Part shown: positions 42,165 through 50,769 of the stretch, in pieces
Layout of the letters: each line of letters starts with the position of its first letter
Position numbering within the stretch: position 1 is the first letter of the stretch
NCBI GenBank assembly: GCA_031460175.1
Contig: JAVKGW010000002.1
Location: 62,001-126,000 of the forward strand
Length of the DNA: 64,000 bases
Reading direction: 5' to 3'
From: Armatimonadota bacterium
Lineage (GTDB): Bacteria > Sysuimicrobiota > Sysuimicrobiia > Sysuimicrobiales > Sysuimicrobiaceae
Notes under the pieces: generated by a model
What the model was told of the DNA's origin: nothing
The model's database searches: none
The model's input: only the letters and a program-made list of their open reading frames with translations
Position numbers and translations under genes: made by a program

Positions 42165-43643
42165 TTACACCGGAGCAATCCCCAGCTTCCAGGCGATCCA
42201 CCGATCCATGGACATCTCCCCCACCACCCCCTCCGTATCCCCTAGCCCTTTCCGAACCTGCCCCACGGTCCCGGAGTACTCCGCGTACACATCGTGGGGG
42301 TGGATGGTTTCGAAATTGGTCTGCCGGGCCAGGAGGAACGCGTCGTCCGGAAGGTCGGGATAGCGGTCCAGGAGATTCCGGATCATCTCCCGGACCGCGT
42401 CCTCCACGAACCGGGGCCGGCGGTGTGCCTTCGCCACCAGGAACAGCTCGTCCGGTCGCTTGAGGAGATCGTAGATCTCCGCGCTCATGGCCGCCTCCAC
42501 CACGCTCGCCAGCTCCTCCGCCCGAACCGCCTCCACCCCACCCACCACGAGCCGGCCCGTCCCCCGCTGGTTGTGCGTGGCGAGCGGCACCACCTGCAGC
42601 ACCCGATCCGCCACCTCCGGACCGATGCCCTCCTCCAGGAGTCGCTCCCGGGCATAGGTACGGATCATGTCCTGGGCACACGGGCAGGCCATCATCCCCT
42701 CCACCTCGATCCCTACGAGCCGCACCGTTCGCTCCCGGGTGCTGGCAGCCCGGGCCAGGAGGGTGTACAGCTTCTGGGTGGCCTTGCCGGAAGCGGGGGC
42801 GTAGCGGGTGGTGGGAAGGTGGGCCCGGATGCACACCTCCGCCCGCCGCGCGTCCTGGGCGGCGATGAGCTGGTGGGCCATCCGCTCCGCCACCGTCTCC
42901 AGGTCGGGCGCGGGCTCGTCTGTCGCCTCCTCCAGGATCTCCTCCACGCTGTCGCTGAACCGGGACATGTGTACCCCCCGCTGGTTGGGACCGAGGTCCA
43001 CGTAGAGGTCCATCTCCGCATAGAAGAGGTTATCGCGGCCGCCGTCGAGGATCCGGACGATCCGGCGCAGCCCCGTGATCCCCACGCGGCTGAGGCCCAG
43101 CCGAAGTGTGGGGGGTTCTCCCTGGACGTCCCGCGGGAGCCGGGTTCCAAAGCCCGGACGCACCCGCGTCACCCGTCCCTCCCCTTGCGCCACCAGGGCC
43201 GCGAGCTCCGCCATGGACTGCCCCCGCTGGGGGTGGACCAGATCCGGGGCGATCTCCGCCAGGGGCACCAGCACGAAGGCCCGCTCCGTCATCCGGGGAT
43301 GCGGGATCACCAGCTCCGGGGTCTCCAGCACGAGGTCGTCGTAGAGCAACAGGTCCAGGTCGATGACCCGGGGACCGTACCGCACCGTTTCCTGCCGGCC
43401 CATCCGCCGCTCGATGCGCTTCAGGAACCGGAAGAGCGCCACCGGATCCAGCTCCGTCTCCACCTGGGCCACCATGTTGAGGAACCACGGCTGATCCGGG
43501 TAGTAGGCGGGTTCCGTCTCGTAGACGGAGGAGACCCGGACGATCCGGGTCCGCTCCCGCAGCTGCTGCAGGGCTTCCAGGAGATTCGTGTGGCGGTCCC
43601 CGAGGTTTGAGCCTAAGCCGATCCAAGCCGTATGAAGGGCCAT
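42165..43643 (-). CDS. Fusion of FolK (HPPK) and GTP cyclohydrolase IB
   Basis: Residues 1-165 are hydroxymethyldihydropterin pyrophosphokinase: AWIGLGSNLGDRHTNL, VYETEPAYYPDQPWFLNMV, RYGPRVIDLDLLLYDDLVLE and IPHPRMTERAFVLVPL. Residues about 200-492 are a FolE2/MptA-type cyclohydrolase (AEMDLYVDLGPNQRGVHMSRFSD, ACPCAQ around residue 318 with the metal Cys, ATHNQRG). The first enzyme and a later enzyme of dihydrofolate synthesis are thus in one chain of 492 residues. ACPCAQ is closer to archaeal MptA than to the CPCSK of most bacterial FolE2. ATG 43643 has GGAGGGGA eight bases upstream. No folB or folP is nearby. Confidence 0.9.
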   Translation of the reverse strand: MALHTAWIGLGSNLGDRHTNLLEALQQLRERTRIVRVSSVYETEPAYYPDQPWFLNMVAQVETELDPVALFRFLKRIERRMGRQETVRYGPRVIDLDLLLYDDLVLETPELVIPHPRMTERAFVLVPLAEIAPDLVHPQRGQSMAELAALVAQGEGRVTRVRPGFGTRLPRDVQGEPPTLRLGLSRVGITGLRRIVRILDGGRDNLFYAEMDLYVDLGPNQRGVHMSRFSDSVEEILEEATDEPAPDLETVAERMAHQLIAAQDARRAEVCIRAHLPTTRYAPASGKATQKLYTLLARAASTRERTVRLVGIEVEGMMACPCAQDMIRTYARERLLEEGIGPEVADRVLQVVPLATHNQRGTGRLVVGGVEAVRAEELASVVEAAMSAEIYDLLKRPDELFLVAKAHRRPRFVEDAVREMIRNLLDRYPDLPDDAFLLARQTNFETIHPHDVYAEYSGTVGQVRKGLGDTEGVVGEMSMDRWIAWKLGIAPV

Positions 43644-43721
43644 GCGGTCTCCCCTCCTGCCGGATTTCCCTTTGTCAACACGTGCACGGCGCTTTCCCCG
43701 TGAGAATCCCAACCTGCGGGC

Positions 43722-44627
43722 CTACGGGGAAGCGGACGACACGAGCCGGATCTCCGCCACAAGGTGCACGCACTCCGAAGATTCCAGAGAGACGCTGCGG
43801 CCGCTCCCATCCAGGCCCTGGAGGGAGAGGATCTCGAGGAAGGTGGAGATGGGCAGCCGCCGGCGGCGCAGCAGGAACCGCCGCAGGAGCTCCACCAGCG
43901 CGGAGTCCGTGCGGAACATGGGGTGCACGGAGCGGATCTCCCAGGCGACCCGGAGGGTGGCGTCCTCCGAGATCACCCGTGGCTCCACCGCCTCGCCCAC
44001 GAAGATCTTCCGCATCACCCCAGGCGCCCACCGCCCGGGGTCTTCGGTCCCCCACTCCACGTCCACCAGCCACCGGAACCGCCGGAAGTCCTCCGTCAGG
44101 ATCTCCCGCACCCGATCGTTGCGCAGGGCCGCGGCGGGATGATACGTGGCGAAGAACCAGCGATCTGGCTCCCGGAACGCCCTGCCTCGCACGCGGCTGA
44201 TCTTCTGGTCCGATCCCAGGAGGGCGGTGACCGCGGTGGCACCCAGCAGGCACACGACCCGGGGTCGGATCACCGCCATCTGGCGGATCAGGTAGGGGAG
44301 GCAGCGGGCGACCTCTTCGGGCGTGGGCACCCGGTTCCCGGGGGGCCGGCACTTCAGGGTGTTGGTGATGAATACCTTCTCCCGCGGGATCCGGACCCCC
44401 TCCAGCAGCTGCGTGAGGAGCCGGCCCGCGGGCCCCACGAAGGGCCTCCCCTGCCGATCCTCCTGCTCCCCGGGCGCCTCCCCCACGAGCATCACGGGGG
44501 CGTCCGGGGGGCCTTCCCCCGGAACCGCCTGCGTCCGGGTCGCACACGGTTCCCCGCAGCGTCTGCAGGCCCGGATCTCCTCCGCGATGCGGGCGAGAGC
44601 CTCCGCGCGGGCGGCGGGGGAGCTCAC
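43722..44627 (-). CDS. Family 4 (Fe-S) uracil-DNA glycosylase with long C-terminal extension
   Basis: UDG-4 removes uracil from DNA in thermophiles. The first 195 or so residues match the family: cluster cysteines in CRRCGEPC and in LKCRPPGNRVPTPEEVARC, the active-site GEAPGEQEDRQGRPFVG, and TYHPAAALRN. Another 100 residues follow (about 200-301, Trp/Arg-rich then RRFLLRRRRLPISTFLEILS), while the usual protein is about 200 long. No stop or frameshift separates them. GTG 44627 overlaps the GNAT stop. The extension has no recognised domain. Confidence 0.85.
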   Translation of the reverse strand: MSSPAARAEALARIAEEIRACRRCGEPCATRTQAVPGEGPPDAPVMLVGEAPGEQEDRQGRPFVGPAGRLLTQLLEGVRIPREKVFITNTLKCRPPGNRVPTPEEVARCLPYLIRQMAVIRPRVVCLLGATAVTALLGSDQKISRVRGRAFREPDRWFFATYHPAAALRNDRVREILTEDFRRFRWLVDVEWGTEDPGRWAPGVMRKIFVGEAVEPRVISEDATLRVAWEIRSVHPMFRTDSALVELLRRFLLRRRRLPISTFLEILSLQGLDGSGRSVSLESSECVHLVAEIRLVSSASP

Positions 44628-45076
44628 GGCTGGAGGGCAAGCCGGAAGTGTACCCGGGCCTCGTCCCGCCCCGTCTCCCGGAACCCGCGGGAGCGATACA
44701 GGCGCTGTGCCTGCTGCATCCAGGGAGCGGTGTCCAGCTCCACCTCCCGGTACCCGCACACCCGGCAGTATACCAAGGCCGCGTCCAGCAGCTTCGCCCC
44801 GATGCCGCGCCGCCGGAACTCCGGATGCACGTACTGGTGCTTCAGGACTGCCCGGCCTTTCCCCCGCTCCTGGACCGCGGTGGTCCCGATGATCCGACCG
44901 TCCAGGCGCGCCACGAAGAACACGGAGCGGGGCTGCGGGAAGTGGGATTCGAGGTCGGAGAGCTCCTCCTGGGTCTGCGGGTCGTACGGAAGTCCCAGTT
45001 CCGCCAGCACGTCACGGACCAGCTGCTGGATGGCGGGTTCGTCCTCCGGCCGGGCCGGCTCGATGACGAGGCTCAT
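44624..45076 (-). CDS. GNAT-family acetyltransferase
   Basis: The 150-residue protein has the GNAT fold with the acetyl-CoA loop HPEFRRRGIGAKLLDAAL (about 84-101, R/Q-x2-G-x-G/A) and the late YRSRGFRETGR motif typical of amino-acid or small-molecule acetyltransferases. ATG 45076 is used, with GAGG just upstream; GTG 45085 is an alternative. It follows the thrC-like gene after 78 bases and overlaps the glycosylase gene. Substrate unknown. Confidence 0.85.
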   Translation of the reverse strand: MSLVIEPARPEDEPAIQQLVRDVLAELGLPYDPQTQEELSDLESHFPQPRSVFFVARLDGRIIGTTAVQERGKGRAVLKHQYVHPEFRRRGIGAKLLDAALVYCRVCGYREVELDTAPWMQQAQRLYRSRGFRETGRDEARVHFRLALQP

Positions 45077-45154
45077 GATCCTCACGGGGGCGGTTTCTCC
45101 GTCCCCCTACCCCTACTAAGATACGAGCTCCGCGCAAGCCCCCTTCCCCCGCGG

Positions 45155-46378
45155 CTATACCGCGGCCAGGACCTCCCGCTCGAAATCCCGCAGGGTCGGG
45201 CGGATGCGCAGGGTCCGTCCTCCTCTCCCGAGGACGTCCGTGGTCTTGAGCCCACTCCCGGTGATGAAGGCCACCACGGTGTCATCCGGATGCAGGTGGC
45301 CGGCCTCCGCCAGCTTCCGGAGGACGGCCACCGTGGTTCCCCCCGCGGTCTCCGCGAAGATCCCCTCCGTCCGGGCAAGCAGTTCCATTCCTTCCACGAT
45401 CTCCTCGTCCGTGGCCACCTCCACCACGCCTCCCGTTCTCCGGACCGCCTGCAGGGCATAGTACCCGTCCGCGGGGTTGCCGATGGCCAGGGACTTCGCG
45501 ATGGTCTGGGGCCGGACCGGACGCACCTGGTCCAGGCCCTGCCGGAAGGCGGCGGCGATGGGGCTGCACCCCTCGGGCTGCGCTCCGTGGATCCGGGGGA
45601 GCGGCCCCTCCACGAGCCCCACCCGCCGCAGCTCCTCAAAGGCCTTTTCGGTCTTCACGAGCAGGTTGCCGCTCGCCACGGGGATCAGCACGTGGTCCGG
45701 GAACCGCCAGCCCAGCTGCTCCACGGTCTCGAAGGCCAGGGTCTTGCAGCCCTCGGAGTAGAAGGGGCGCACGTTGATGTTGGCGAAGGCCCAGGGGTAC
45801 TCCCCCGCGATCTCCGTGCACAGCCGGTTCACGTCGTCGTAGGTTCCCTCCACCTCCACGATGGTAGGGCCGTACACCGCGCTCAAGGTGAGCTTCGCGG
45901 GTTCCAACCCCACGGGGACGAACACCACCGCCCGCATGCCCGCCCGGGCCGCATGGGCCGCGACGGCGTTGGCCAGGTTCCCGGTGGAGGCACAGGCCAA
46001 CACCTCGAACCCGAACCGGCGTGCGGCGCTTACCGCCACCGCCACCACCCGATCCTTGAAGGACCAGGTGGGGTTCGTGGTGTCGTTCTTCAGGTACAGG
46101 TTCCGCAGGCCCAGCAGACGGCCGAGGCGGTGCGCGCGCACGAGGGGGGTCCACCCGGGCTGGAGGTCCGCCTCATGGGGCTCCGCGGGGAGCAGGGCCC
46201 GGTACCGCCAGATCGAGGCCGGACCGGACGCGATCTCCTGTCGCGTGGTCTGGGCCGCGATCCGATCATAGTCGTACACGACCTCCAGGGGTCCGAAACA
46301 CTCCGTACACACGTACTCGGGGCCTGCCTCATAGGTGGCCCCGCAGGCCCGACACCTCAGGTGCGTGGCGTGTCCCAT
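45155..46378 (-). CDS. Divergent threonine-synthase homologue with zinc ribbon, SAM-riboswitch controlled
   Basis: This fold-type II PLP protein acts on O-phosphohomoserine or a like substrate. The 407-residue protein starts with a zinc ribbon (C9, C12, C24, C27), then the PLP site NPTWSFKDRVV with K108, CASTGNLANAVAAHAARAG and PVASGNLLVKTEKAFEEL. The canonical NPTGSFKDRG of the other copy (25848-26906) is altered to W and V here, and the Gly-rich phosphate loop differs. It follows thrB by three bases, both behind a SAM-I riboswitch. Because SAM-I devices mark methionine supply, it may make homocysteine from phosphohomoserine (MetM-like) rather than threonine. This is inference; true threonine synthase is the alternative. 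Confidence 0.75.
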   Translation of the reverse strand: MGHATHLRCRACGATYEAGPEYVCTECFGPLEVVYDYDRIAAQTTRQEIASGPASIWRYRALLPAEPHEADLQPGWTPLVRAHRLGRLLGLRNLYLKNDTTNPTWSFKDRVVAVAVSAARRFGFEVLACASTGNLANAVAAHAARAGMRAVVFVPVGLEPAKLTLSAVYGPTIVEVEGTYDDVNRLCTEIAGEYPWAFANINVRPFYSEGCKTLAFETVEQLGWRFPDHVLIPVASGNLLVKTEKAFEELRRVGLVEGPLPRIHGAQPEGCSPIAAAFRQGLDQVRPVRPQTIAKSLAIGNPADGYYALQAVRRTGGVVEVATDEEIVEGMELLARTEGIFAETAGGTTVAVLRKLAEAGHLHPDDTVVAFITGSGLKTTDVLGRGGRTLRIRPTLRDFEREVLAAV

Positions 46379-46381
46379 CTC

Positions 46382-47296
46382 TCACCTCCGAAGCGCGTGA
46401 GATTGAACGCGGGTCCCCTCCAGGTCCACCCGGGCCACCACGGCCCGGGCCCGCACCCCGTGCGCGGCGAAGGCCGCCTGCATGGCCTCCCCCACCTGGG
46501 GGGCCTGCGGCCACGGCGCGAAGGCCAGAAGGGAGGGACCGGCCCCGCTCAGCACCACCCCGAGGGCTCCCGCTTTCCGGGCGGCGGCGCACACGTCCTC
46601 GAAGCCCGGCACGAGCGGCTTCCGGTACGGCTGATGCAACCGGTCCTCCGTGGCCACTGCCAGCAGGTCCCACCGTCCCGCCGCGAGGGCACCCACCAGG
46701 AGCGCTGTCCGGCCCACGTTGAAGACCGCGTCCTCCCGGGACACCCGGTCGGGCAGCCTCTTGCGGGCGAGGGCCGTGGGGACCTCAAACTCCGGGATGG
46801 CCACTACGGCCGCGGGGAGATCCCGCGCGGGCACCTGAACCCAATGGGCCTTCCCGTCCTCCATCACCGCGGCGGTGATGCCCCCCACGAGGGCGGGCAC
46901 CACGTTGTCCGGGTGACCCTCCAGTCGGGCGGCGAGGGAGACGAGCTGCGAGCGGTCCAGGGGTCGTCCCAGCACCTCGTTGGCGCCCACCACCCCCCCC
47001 ACGATGGCGGCGGCGCTGCTGCCGAGTCCACGGCTCACGGGGATGCGGTTCCAGCAGCACAGGTGAAACGCCACCTCCTCACCCACGGCATCCGCCACCG
47101 CGCGGGCGGCCTGGTACACCAGGTTCCCCTCGTCCTCCGGGAGCAGGCCTTGCCCCTCCCCATGGACGATGAGGTGGGGGCGGTCCGAGAGGCTTACCTC
47201 CACCTCGTTGTAGATGCCCAGGGCAAGGCCCAGGGCGTCGAACCCCGGTCCCAGGTTCGCGGAGGTGGCTGGCACGACCACCCGGATCGTCGGCAC
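46382..47296 (-). CDS. thrB: Homoserine kinase
   Basis: ThrB makes O-phosphohomoserine from homoserine. The 304-residue GHMP kinase has VVVPATSANLGPGFDALGLAL, the ATP loop IPVSRGLGSSAAAIVGGVVG (about 91-110), LEGHPDNVVPAL and GVVLSGAGPSLLAF. GTG 47296 is preferred because AGGAG lies five bases upstream; ATG 47308 directly follows the terminator U-run. It is the only homoserine kinase in the window, so the SAM riboswitch also throttles supply to the conventional ThrC unless another kinase exists. Confidence 0.93.
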   Translation of the reverse strand: MPTIRVVVPATSANLGPGFDALGLALGIYNEVEVSLSDRPHLIVHGEGQGLLPEDEGNLVYQAARAVADAVGEEVAFHLCCWNRIPVSRGLGSSAAAIVGGVVGANEVLGRPLDRSQLVSLAARLEGHPDNVVPALVGGITAAVMEDGKAHWVQVPARDLPAAVVAIPEFEVPTALARKRLPDRVSREDAVFNVGRTALLVGALAAGRWDLLAVATEDRLHQPYRKPLVPGFEDVCAAARKAGALGVVLSGAGPSLLAFAPWPQAPQVGEAMQAAFAAHGVRARAVVARVDLEGTRVQSHALRR

Positions 47297-47310
47297 GCGA
47301 CTCCTCATGC

Positions 47311-47340
47311 AAAAAAATTGCCCTCCGAGCCTTCGGAGGG
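47311..47340 (-). terminator. SAM-dependent terminator upstream of thrB
   Basis: CCCTCCGA (47340-47333) and TCGGAGGG (47328-47321) form an eight-pair stem with an AGGC loop, followed by CAA and seven U residues. The 5' arm also pairs with the 3' strand of aptamer stem P1 (GAGGGC 47356-47351 with GCCCTC 47341-47336), giving the alternative antiterminator. Confidence 0.9.
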
Positions 47341-47352
47341 CCAACCGTGCGC

Positions 47353-47458
47353 CCTCATCTCTCGGAGCTCGGCTCCGCGGGAGTTGGCACCTTGCCGGCA
47401 AACGACCGGCAGGTTGCCGGGGGTCATCGGGCCCGTCCCTCGCCCACTCTGGATGAGG
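47353..47458 (-). ncRNA. SAM-I (S-box) riboswitch controlling thrB-thrC2
   Basis: The aptamer matches the S-box core in order: P1 CCTCATC, AGAGTGGGCGAGGGAC, GGGCCCGATGA, CCCGGCAACC, AAGGTGCCAACTCC, the GGAGC/GCTCC stem P4, and GAGATGAGG closing P1. An intrinsic terminator and an antiterminator overlap follow, so it is an off-switch: high S-adenosylmethionine ends transcription before thrB. S-box RNAs normally govern methionine, cysteine or SAM genes. Confidence 0.95.
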
Positions 47459-47486
47459 TGCCGATATTCGGTTTTTGCTTGAGCGT

Positions 47487-47515
47487 ACCCTACCAGCCCC
47501 GCGGGCGGTTGTCAA
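47487..47515 (-). promoter_or_regulatory. Promoter of the SAM-I/thrB transcript
   Basis: A perfect TTGACA (47515-47510) and TAGGGT (47492-47487) are 17 bases apart, 29 bases upstream of the aptamer. It begins five bases after the stop of the ABC permease gene, so the thrB unit is independently transcribed. Confidence 0.75.
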
Positions 47516-47519
47516 GCAT

Positions 47520-48512
47520 CTAGGCCCGCACCTCCTGCCTCTGGAAGGTGACGTAGGCGGCGCAGAACAGCAGGATGGTCCCTGCGATGAGGGCCACCAG
47601 CTGCGGCCAGACCAACAGCAGGCTCTGCGAGAGGGGCAAGGGAGTGCCCAGCACCGCCCCCTCCAGCTGCGTGAGGAGCACGGGGCCCAGGGCCCGTACC
47701 TGAGGGTTCAGGAGTGCCAGAAGGGTCTCCGCGTAAAGGGTGTTGGGGGAGAAGCGGGCCAGGAAGAGGTGGATTCTGGCCTGCGCGAGCTCCGTCGGGC
47801 CGTACCCCGCCTGCTGCGCCACCAGGGCCTGCGCCACCAGCGCGCTCAAGATGTCCCAGAACACCGCGAACAGCAGCCACACCGCGATGGCGGTGAGGGC
47901 AGAGGTGGCGGGTTGCCGGAAGACCGTGGAGAAGAGCATGGACAGGGCCAGCCACACGCCCGCGTACCCCAGGGTGGCGAGGAGGAACCAGAGCCCTCGG
48001 GCCACCTCCTCTCCCCCGGGAGGAACCCCGAGGATGAAAAGTCCCATCCCGGTGGTGACCAGCCACAGACCCACGAGCACGATCCCCAAGGTAAAGATCC
48101 CCGCCAGGAACTTGCCCAGCAACAGCGCATCCCGGTAAATGGGCTGTGCCAGGACCCGACTCAAGGTTCTCCGGGCATGCTCCCCGTTGATGGCGTCGAA
48201 GCCCAGGGCGATGGCGGAGAGGGGGACGAGGAAACTGAGGAATCCCACGAAGGAGGGAAGCGGCTCCCGAGCGGTGGTGAAGAGCTTGAGGAACACGAAG
48301 GGATCTTCCCCGATCTCCTGCCGGATGCTCTGGCTGGCCGCGTAGACGGTTCCCACCGCGGTGAGGAGCATCAGGGCCTCGAGGATCTGCATCCGGATCC
48401 CCGTGAGGTGGTCGCTGACCTCTTTCTGGAGCACCGCCCACAGCCCGGTCCACGGGGAACCCTCCCGGCGAACGGCCGGTTGCCTCGTCCGTTCCTCCAC
48501 CGCGGTGCTCAC
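47520..48512 (-). CDS. ABC-2 type transporter permease
   Basis: The 330-residue membrane protein has six hydrophobic segments, a large extracytoplasmic loop after the first, and the ABC-2 motif region [32 protein letters not shown], typical of NosY/ABC-2 permeases with an N-terminal amphipathic helix. GTG 48512 overlaps the stop of the ATPase gene (GTGA). With the ATPase and the NEW3 protein it forms an export system of unknown cargo. Confidence 0.88.
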   Translation of the reverse strand: MSTAVEERTRQPAVRREGSPWTGLWAVLQKEVSDHLTGIRMQILEALMLLTAVGTVYAASQSIRQEIGEDPFVFLKLFTTAREPLPSFVGFLSFLVPLSAIALGFDAINGEHARRTLSRVLAQPIYRDALLLGKFLAGIFTLGIVLVGLWLVTTGMGLFILGVPPGGEEVARGLWFLLATLGYAGVWLALSMLFSTVFRQPATSALTAIAVWLLFAVFWDILSALVAQALVAQQAGYGPTELAQARIHLFLARFSPNTLYAETLLALLNPQVRALGPVLLTQLEGAVLGTPLPLSQSLLLVWPQLVALIAGTILLFCAAYVTFQRQEVRA

Positions 48513-49447
48513 GTCCTTCCCTCCCTCCCGAGATCCTGGAAGTACCGGGCGTACACCTCATCCAACCCGGGCCGCTCCAGGGAGAGCCCCAGCAGCTCCC
48601 CCCGCTCCACGATCCGCCGGGCGATCTCCGCCCGGATGTCCGCCCGCGCCTCCACGGTGAACCTTCCGTCCCCCTCCGGGTTCACCCGGACCACCTGGGG
48701 GAGACTCCGCAGGAGCCCCGGGATCTCCGGACCCCGCGCTTCTAAGCGGATCCGGTAGGATCCTCCCAGCACCCGCTCGCTCAACTCCTCCACCCGGCCC
48801 TCCAGCACCATCCGCCCCTTGTGGAACAGACCCACCCGGTCACAGATGGCCTGCACCTGGTGGAGGAGGTGGGAGGCCAGCAGGATCGCCATCCCCTCCG
48901 CCCGCAGGCTCCGGATCAGGTGCAGGAACTCCATGGCGGCCTCCGGGTCCAGGCCCAGGGTGGGCTCGTCCAGAATGGCCACCCGGGGCCGCTTGAGGAG
49001 CACCTCCGCCAGGCCCAGGCGCTGGCGCATGCCCCGGGAGAAGGTGCCCACCTTGTGGTCTGCCACGTCCGAGAGGCCCATGCGCTCCAGAACCTCTCCG
49101 ATCCGGACCTTCGCCTCACGGGGAGCGAGTCCGTTCAGGTTCGCGATGTACCGGAGGTTTTCCCAGGCGGTGAGCTCGTCGTAGAACCCCACGGAGTCCG
49201 GGAGGTAGCCGACCCGCCGCTTGACCTCCAGGGGCTGACGGGTGGGATCAAAGCCCAAAACCCGGGCAGTGCCCGCGGTGGGATCCGTGAGCCCCAGGAG
49301 CATGAGGATGGTGGTGGTCTTGCCGGACCCGTTGGGGCCCAGCAGCCCGAAGATCTCTCCCTCCTGAACCACCAGGTTGAGATCCTGGACCGCCACGGTC
49401 CGGCCGTAGTGCTTGGTGAGTCCCTGGGTCTCGATGGCGACCGTCAT
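48509..49447 (-). CDS. ABC transporter ATP-binding protein
   Basis: The 312-residue ATPase has Walker A GPNGSGKT (about 38-45), the Q-loop, the signature [14 protein letters not shown] and Walker [17 protein letters not shown], plus a DUF4162-like C-terminal extension (about 235-312) usual in drug or nosD-type exporters. ATG 49447 overlaps the NEW3 gene stop (ATGA). Partner permease is the next gene. Confidence 0.93.
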   Translation of the reverse strand: MTVAIETQGLTKHYGRTVAVQDLNLVVQEGEIFGLLGPNGSGKTTTILMLLGLTDPTAGTARVLGFDPTRQPLEVKRRVGYLPDSVGFYDELTAWENLRYIANLNGLAPREAKVRIGEVLERMGLSDVADHKVGTFSRGMRQRLGLAEVLLKRPRVAILDEPTLGLDPEAAMEFLHLIRSLRAEGMAILLASHLLHQVQAICDRVGLFHKGRMVLEGRVEELSERVLGGSYRIRLEARGPEIPGLLRSLPQVVRVNPEGDGRFTVEARADIRAEIARRIVERGELLGLSLERPGLDEVYARYFQDLGREGRT

Positions 49448-50622
49448 CGGCGTCCGTACCGGCTCACCGCCTGCCCCACCACCAGCAGCGCGGCCGCGAT
49501 GAGGATCACGCCCACCACGCCCCACAGGGTCCGGGTGAGCACCGTGATCCGGAAATCCTCGGACTTCGATACGTCCCCGGCGCTCGCGGTGAAGGTCACC
49601 ATGTAGTCGCCCGCGATGGCTCGGGGAGAGGGCCGGACCCGGGCGGTCACCTCTACCTGCTGCTTGGGCGCGATCTCCTCGATGCGCTCCGGCTCGAACT
49701 TCACATCCCACCCGGAAGGCGGGGAGCTGCTGAGGGTGACGTTCCGGGCGGGAGCGCTCCCGTCGTTCTTCACCAGGATCTTGATCGGCGTCTCCTGACC
49801 CGCGTACGCCCGGCCCGAGAGCCGGCCATCCGGCGCGGTGATGGAGAGTTCCGGACGCCCGGTGATCTCCAGGGCCAGCGGCAGGGAGGCACTCGTCCCA
49901 GCGGCACTGGCCCGGATCGTGAGCGAGTAGCGCCCTGCGGGCATGTCCTGGGGAACATTCACCTCCACGTCCAGGTCCCGGGACTCTCCGGCCTTCACGG
50001 GAAGACTCGTGACCTGTTGGGTCCCGATGGTGGGGGTGAAGGAAACCTGGAAACGCCGCGGGGCTTCCGCGTCGAGCCGGACCAGGAGCTCCTGATCGCT
50101 GTCGTTCCGGAGGGTCACCCGGAACCGGAAGCTGCTGGTGGCGGGTCCCCGGAGGGTGGGGAGCTCCGCGGTCAGGCTGATCCGGGGAGGCAAGGCTTGT
50201 CCCAGGGTCAGGCGGAGGGGGAGCTGCGCCCGCCCCTCCTGGCCCACCGCGGCCACCGCGAACCGGAAGGTCCCGGAGCGGGCGACCCGGGGGGGATCCA
50301 GCCGGAGGCTCACCGTGGCCTCCTGGTCCGGAAGGACGTACACCGCGCTCACCACCCGGCCACCCGCGAGAAAGGTGGCCCGCCACCCCGGAGCGACCTC
50401 CGTCATCTCCAGACGCACCACCTGGGGAGGAAGTCCGAAGTTTCGGACCGTTAAGCTGAGCGTGACGGATTCCCCGGCCCGCACGATCTGGTCCGGATAA
50501 GGGGTGTAGAGGGCCAGTCCCCGAAACGCGGGGGCGGCCAGCACCTGCGCGCCGAGCAGGAGCACGAGGCCAAGGGCCAACGGAAAGCGACGCAACCGGC
50601 GCACGCGGTTCACCTCCTCCAT
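49444..50622 (-). CDS. Secreted NEW3-domain membrane-anchored protein
   Basis: The 392-residue protein has a signal peptide (about 10-30), three tandem beta-sandwich repeats of the NPCBM-associated NEW3 type (about 40-140, 150-255, 262-365; each with a GxSx2LxLTVRN-like start and a D-x-P-AGxYxL end) and a C-terminal anchor (about 366-386) ending SRYGRR. All three repeats should lie outside the cell. ATG 50622 has GGAGGGGA seven bases upstream. It starts the operon with the ATP-binding protein and permease, as in similar actinobacterial and Firmicutes loci. The ligand is unknown. Confidence 0.82.
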   Translation of the reverse strand: MEEVNRVRRLRRFPLALGLVLLLGAQVLAAPAFRGLALYTPYPDQIVRAGESVTLSLTVRNFGLPPQVVRLEMTEVAPGWRATFLAGGRVVSAVYVLPDQEATVSLRLDPPRVARSGTFRFAVAAVGQEGRAQLPLRLTLGQALPPRISLTAELPTLRGPATSSFRFRVTLRNDSDQELLVRLDAEAPRRFQVSFTPTIGTQQVTSLPVKAGESRDLDVEVNVPQDMPAGRYSLTIRASAAGTSASLPLALEITGRPELSITAPDGRLSGRAYAGQETPIKILVKNDGSAPARNVTLSSSPPSGWDVKFEPERIEEIAPKQQVEVTARVRPSPRAIAGDYMVTFTASAGDVSKSEDFRITVLTRTLWGVVGVILIAAALLVVGQAVSRYGRR

Positions 50623-50769
50623 CGAGATCCCCTCCTTAGGTACCCGACCCGCGGTCGGGGCTCCTTCTTCCGGTCCCGGGAATTTTTGAAGACGGCCGGC
50701 CCTTTTGCCGGTTCCCCCGGGAAGTCTACCACAAGACCGCAAATGGAAGGGCCGGAGGAGTCTGCTATC

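Noticed and set aside
44648-47482. Open frame of 944 codons on the plus strand
   Set aside because: It is antisense to the GNAT, thrC-like and thrB genes and even to the SAM riboswitch. The composition is low-complexity shadow, with no domain.
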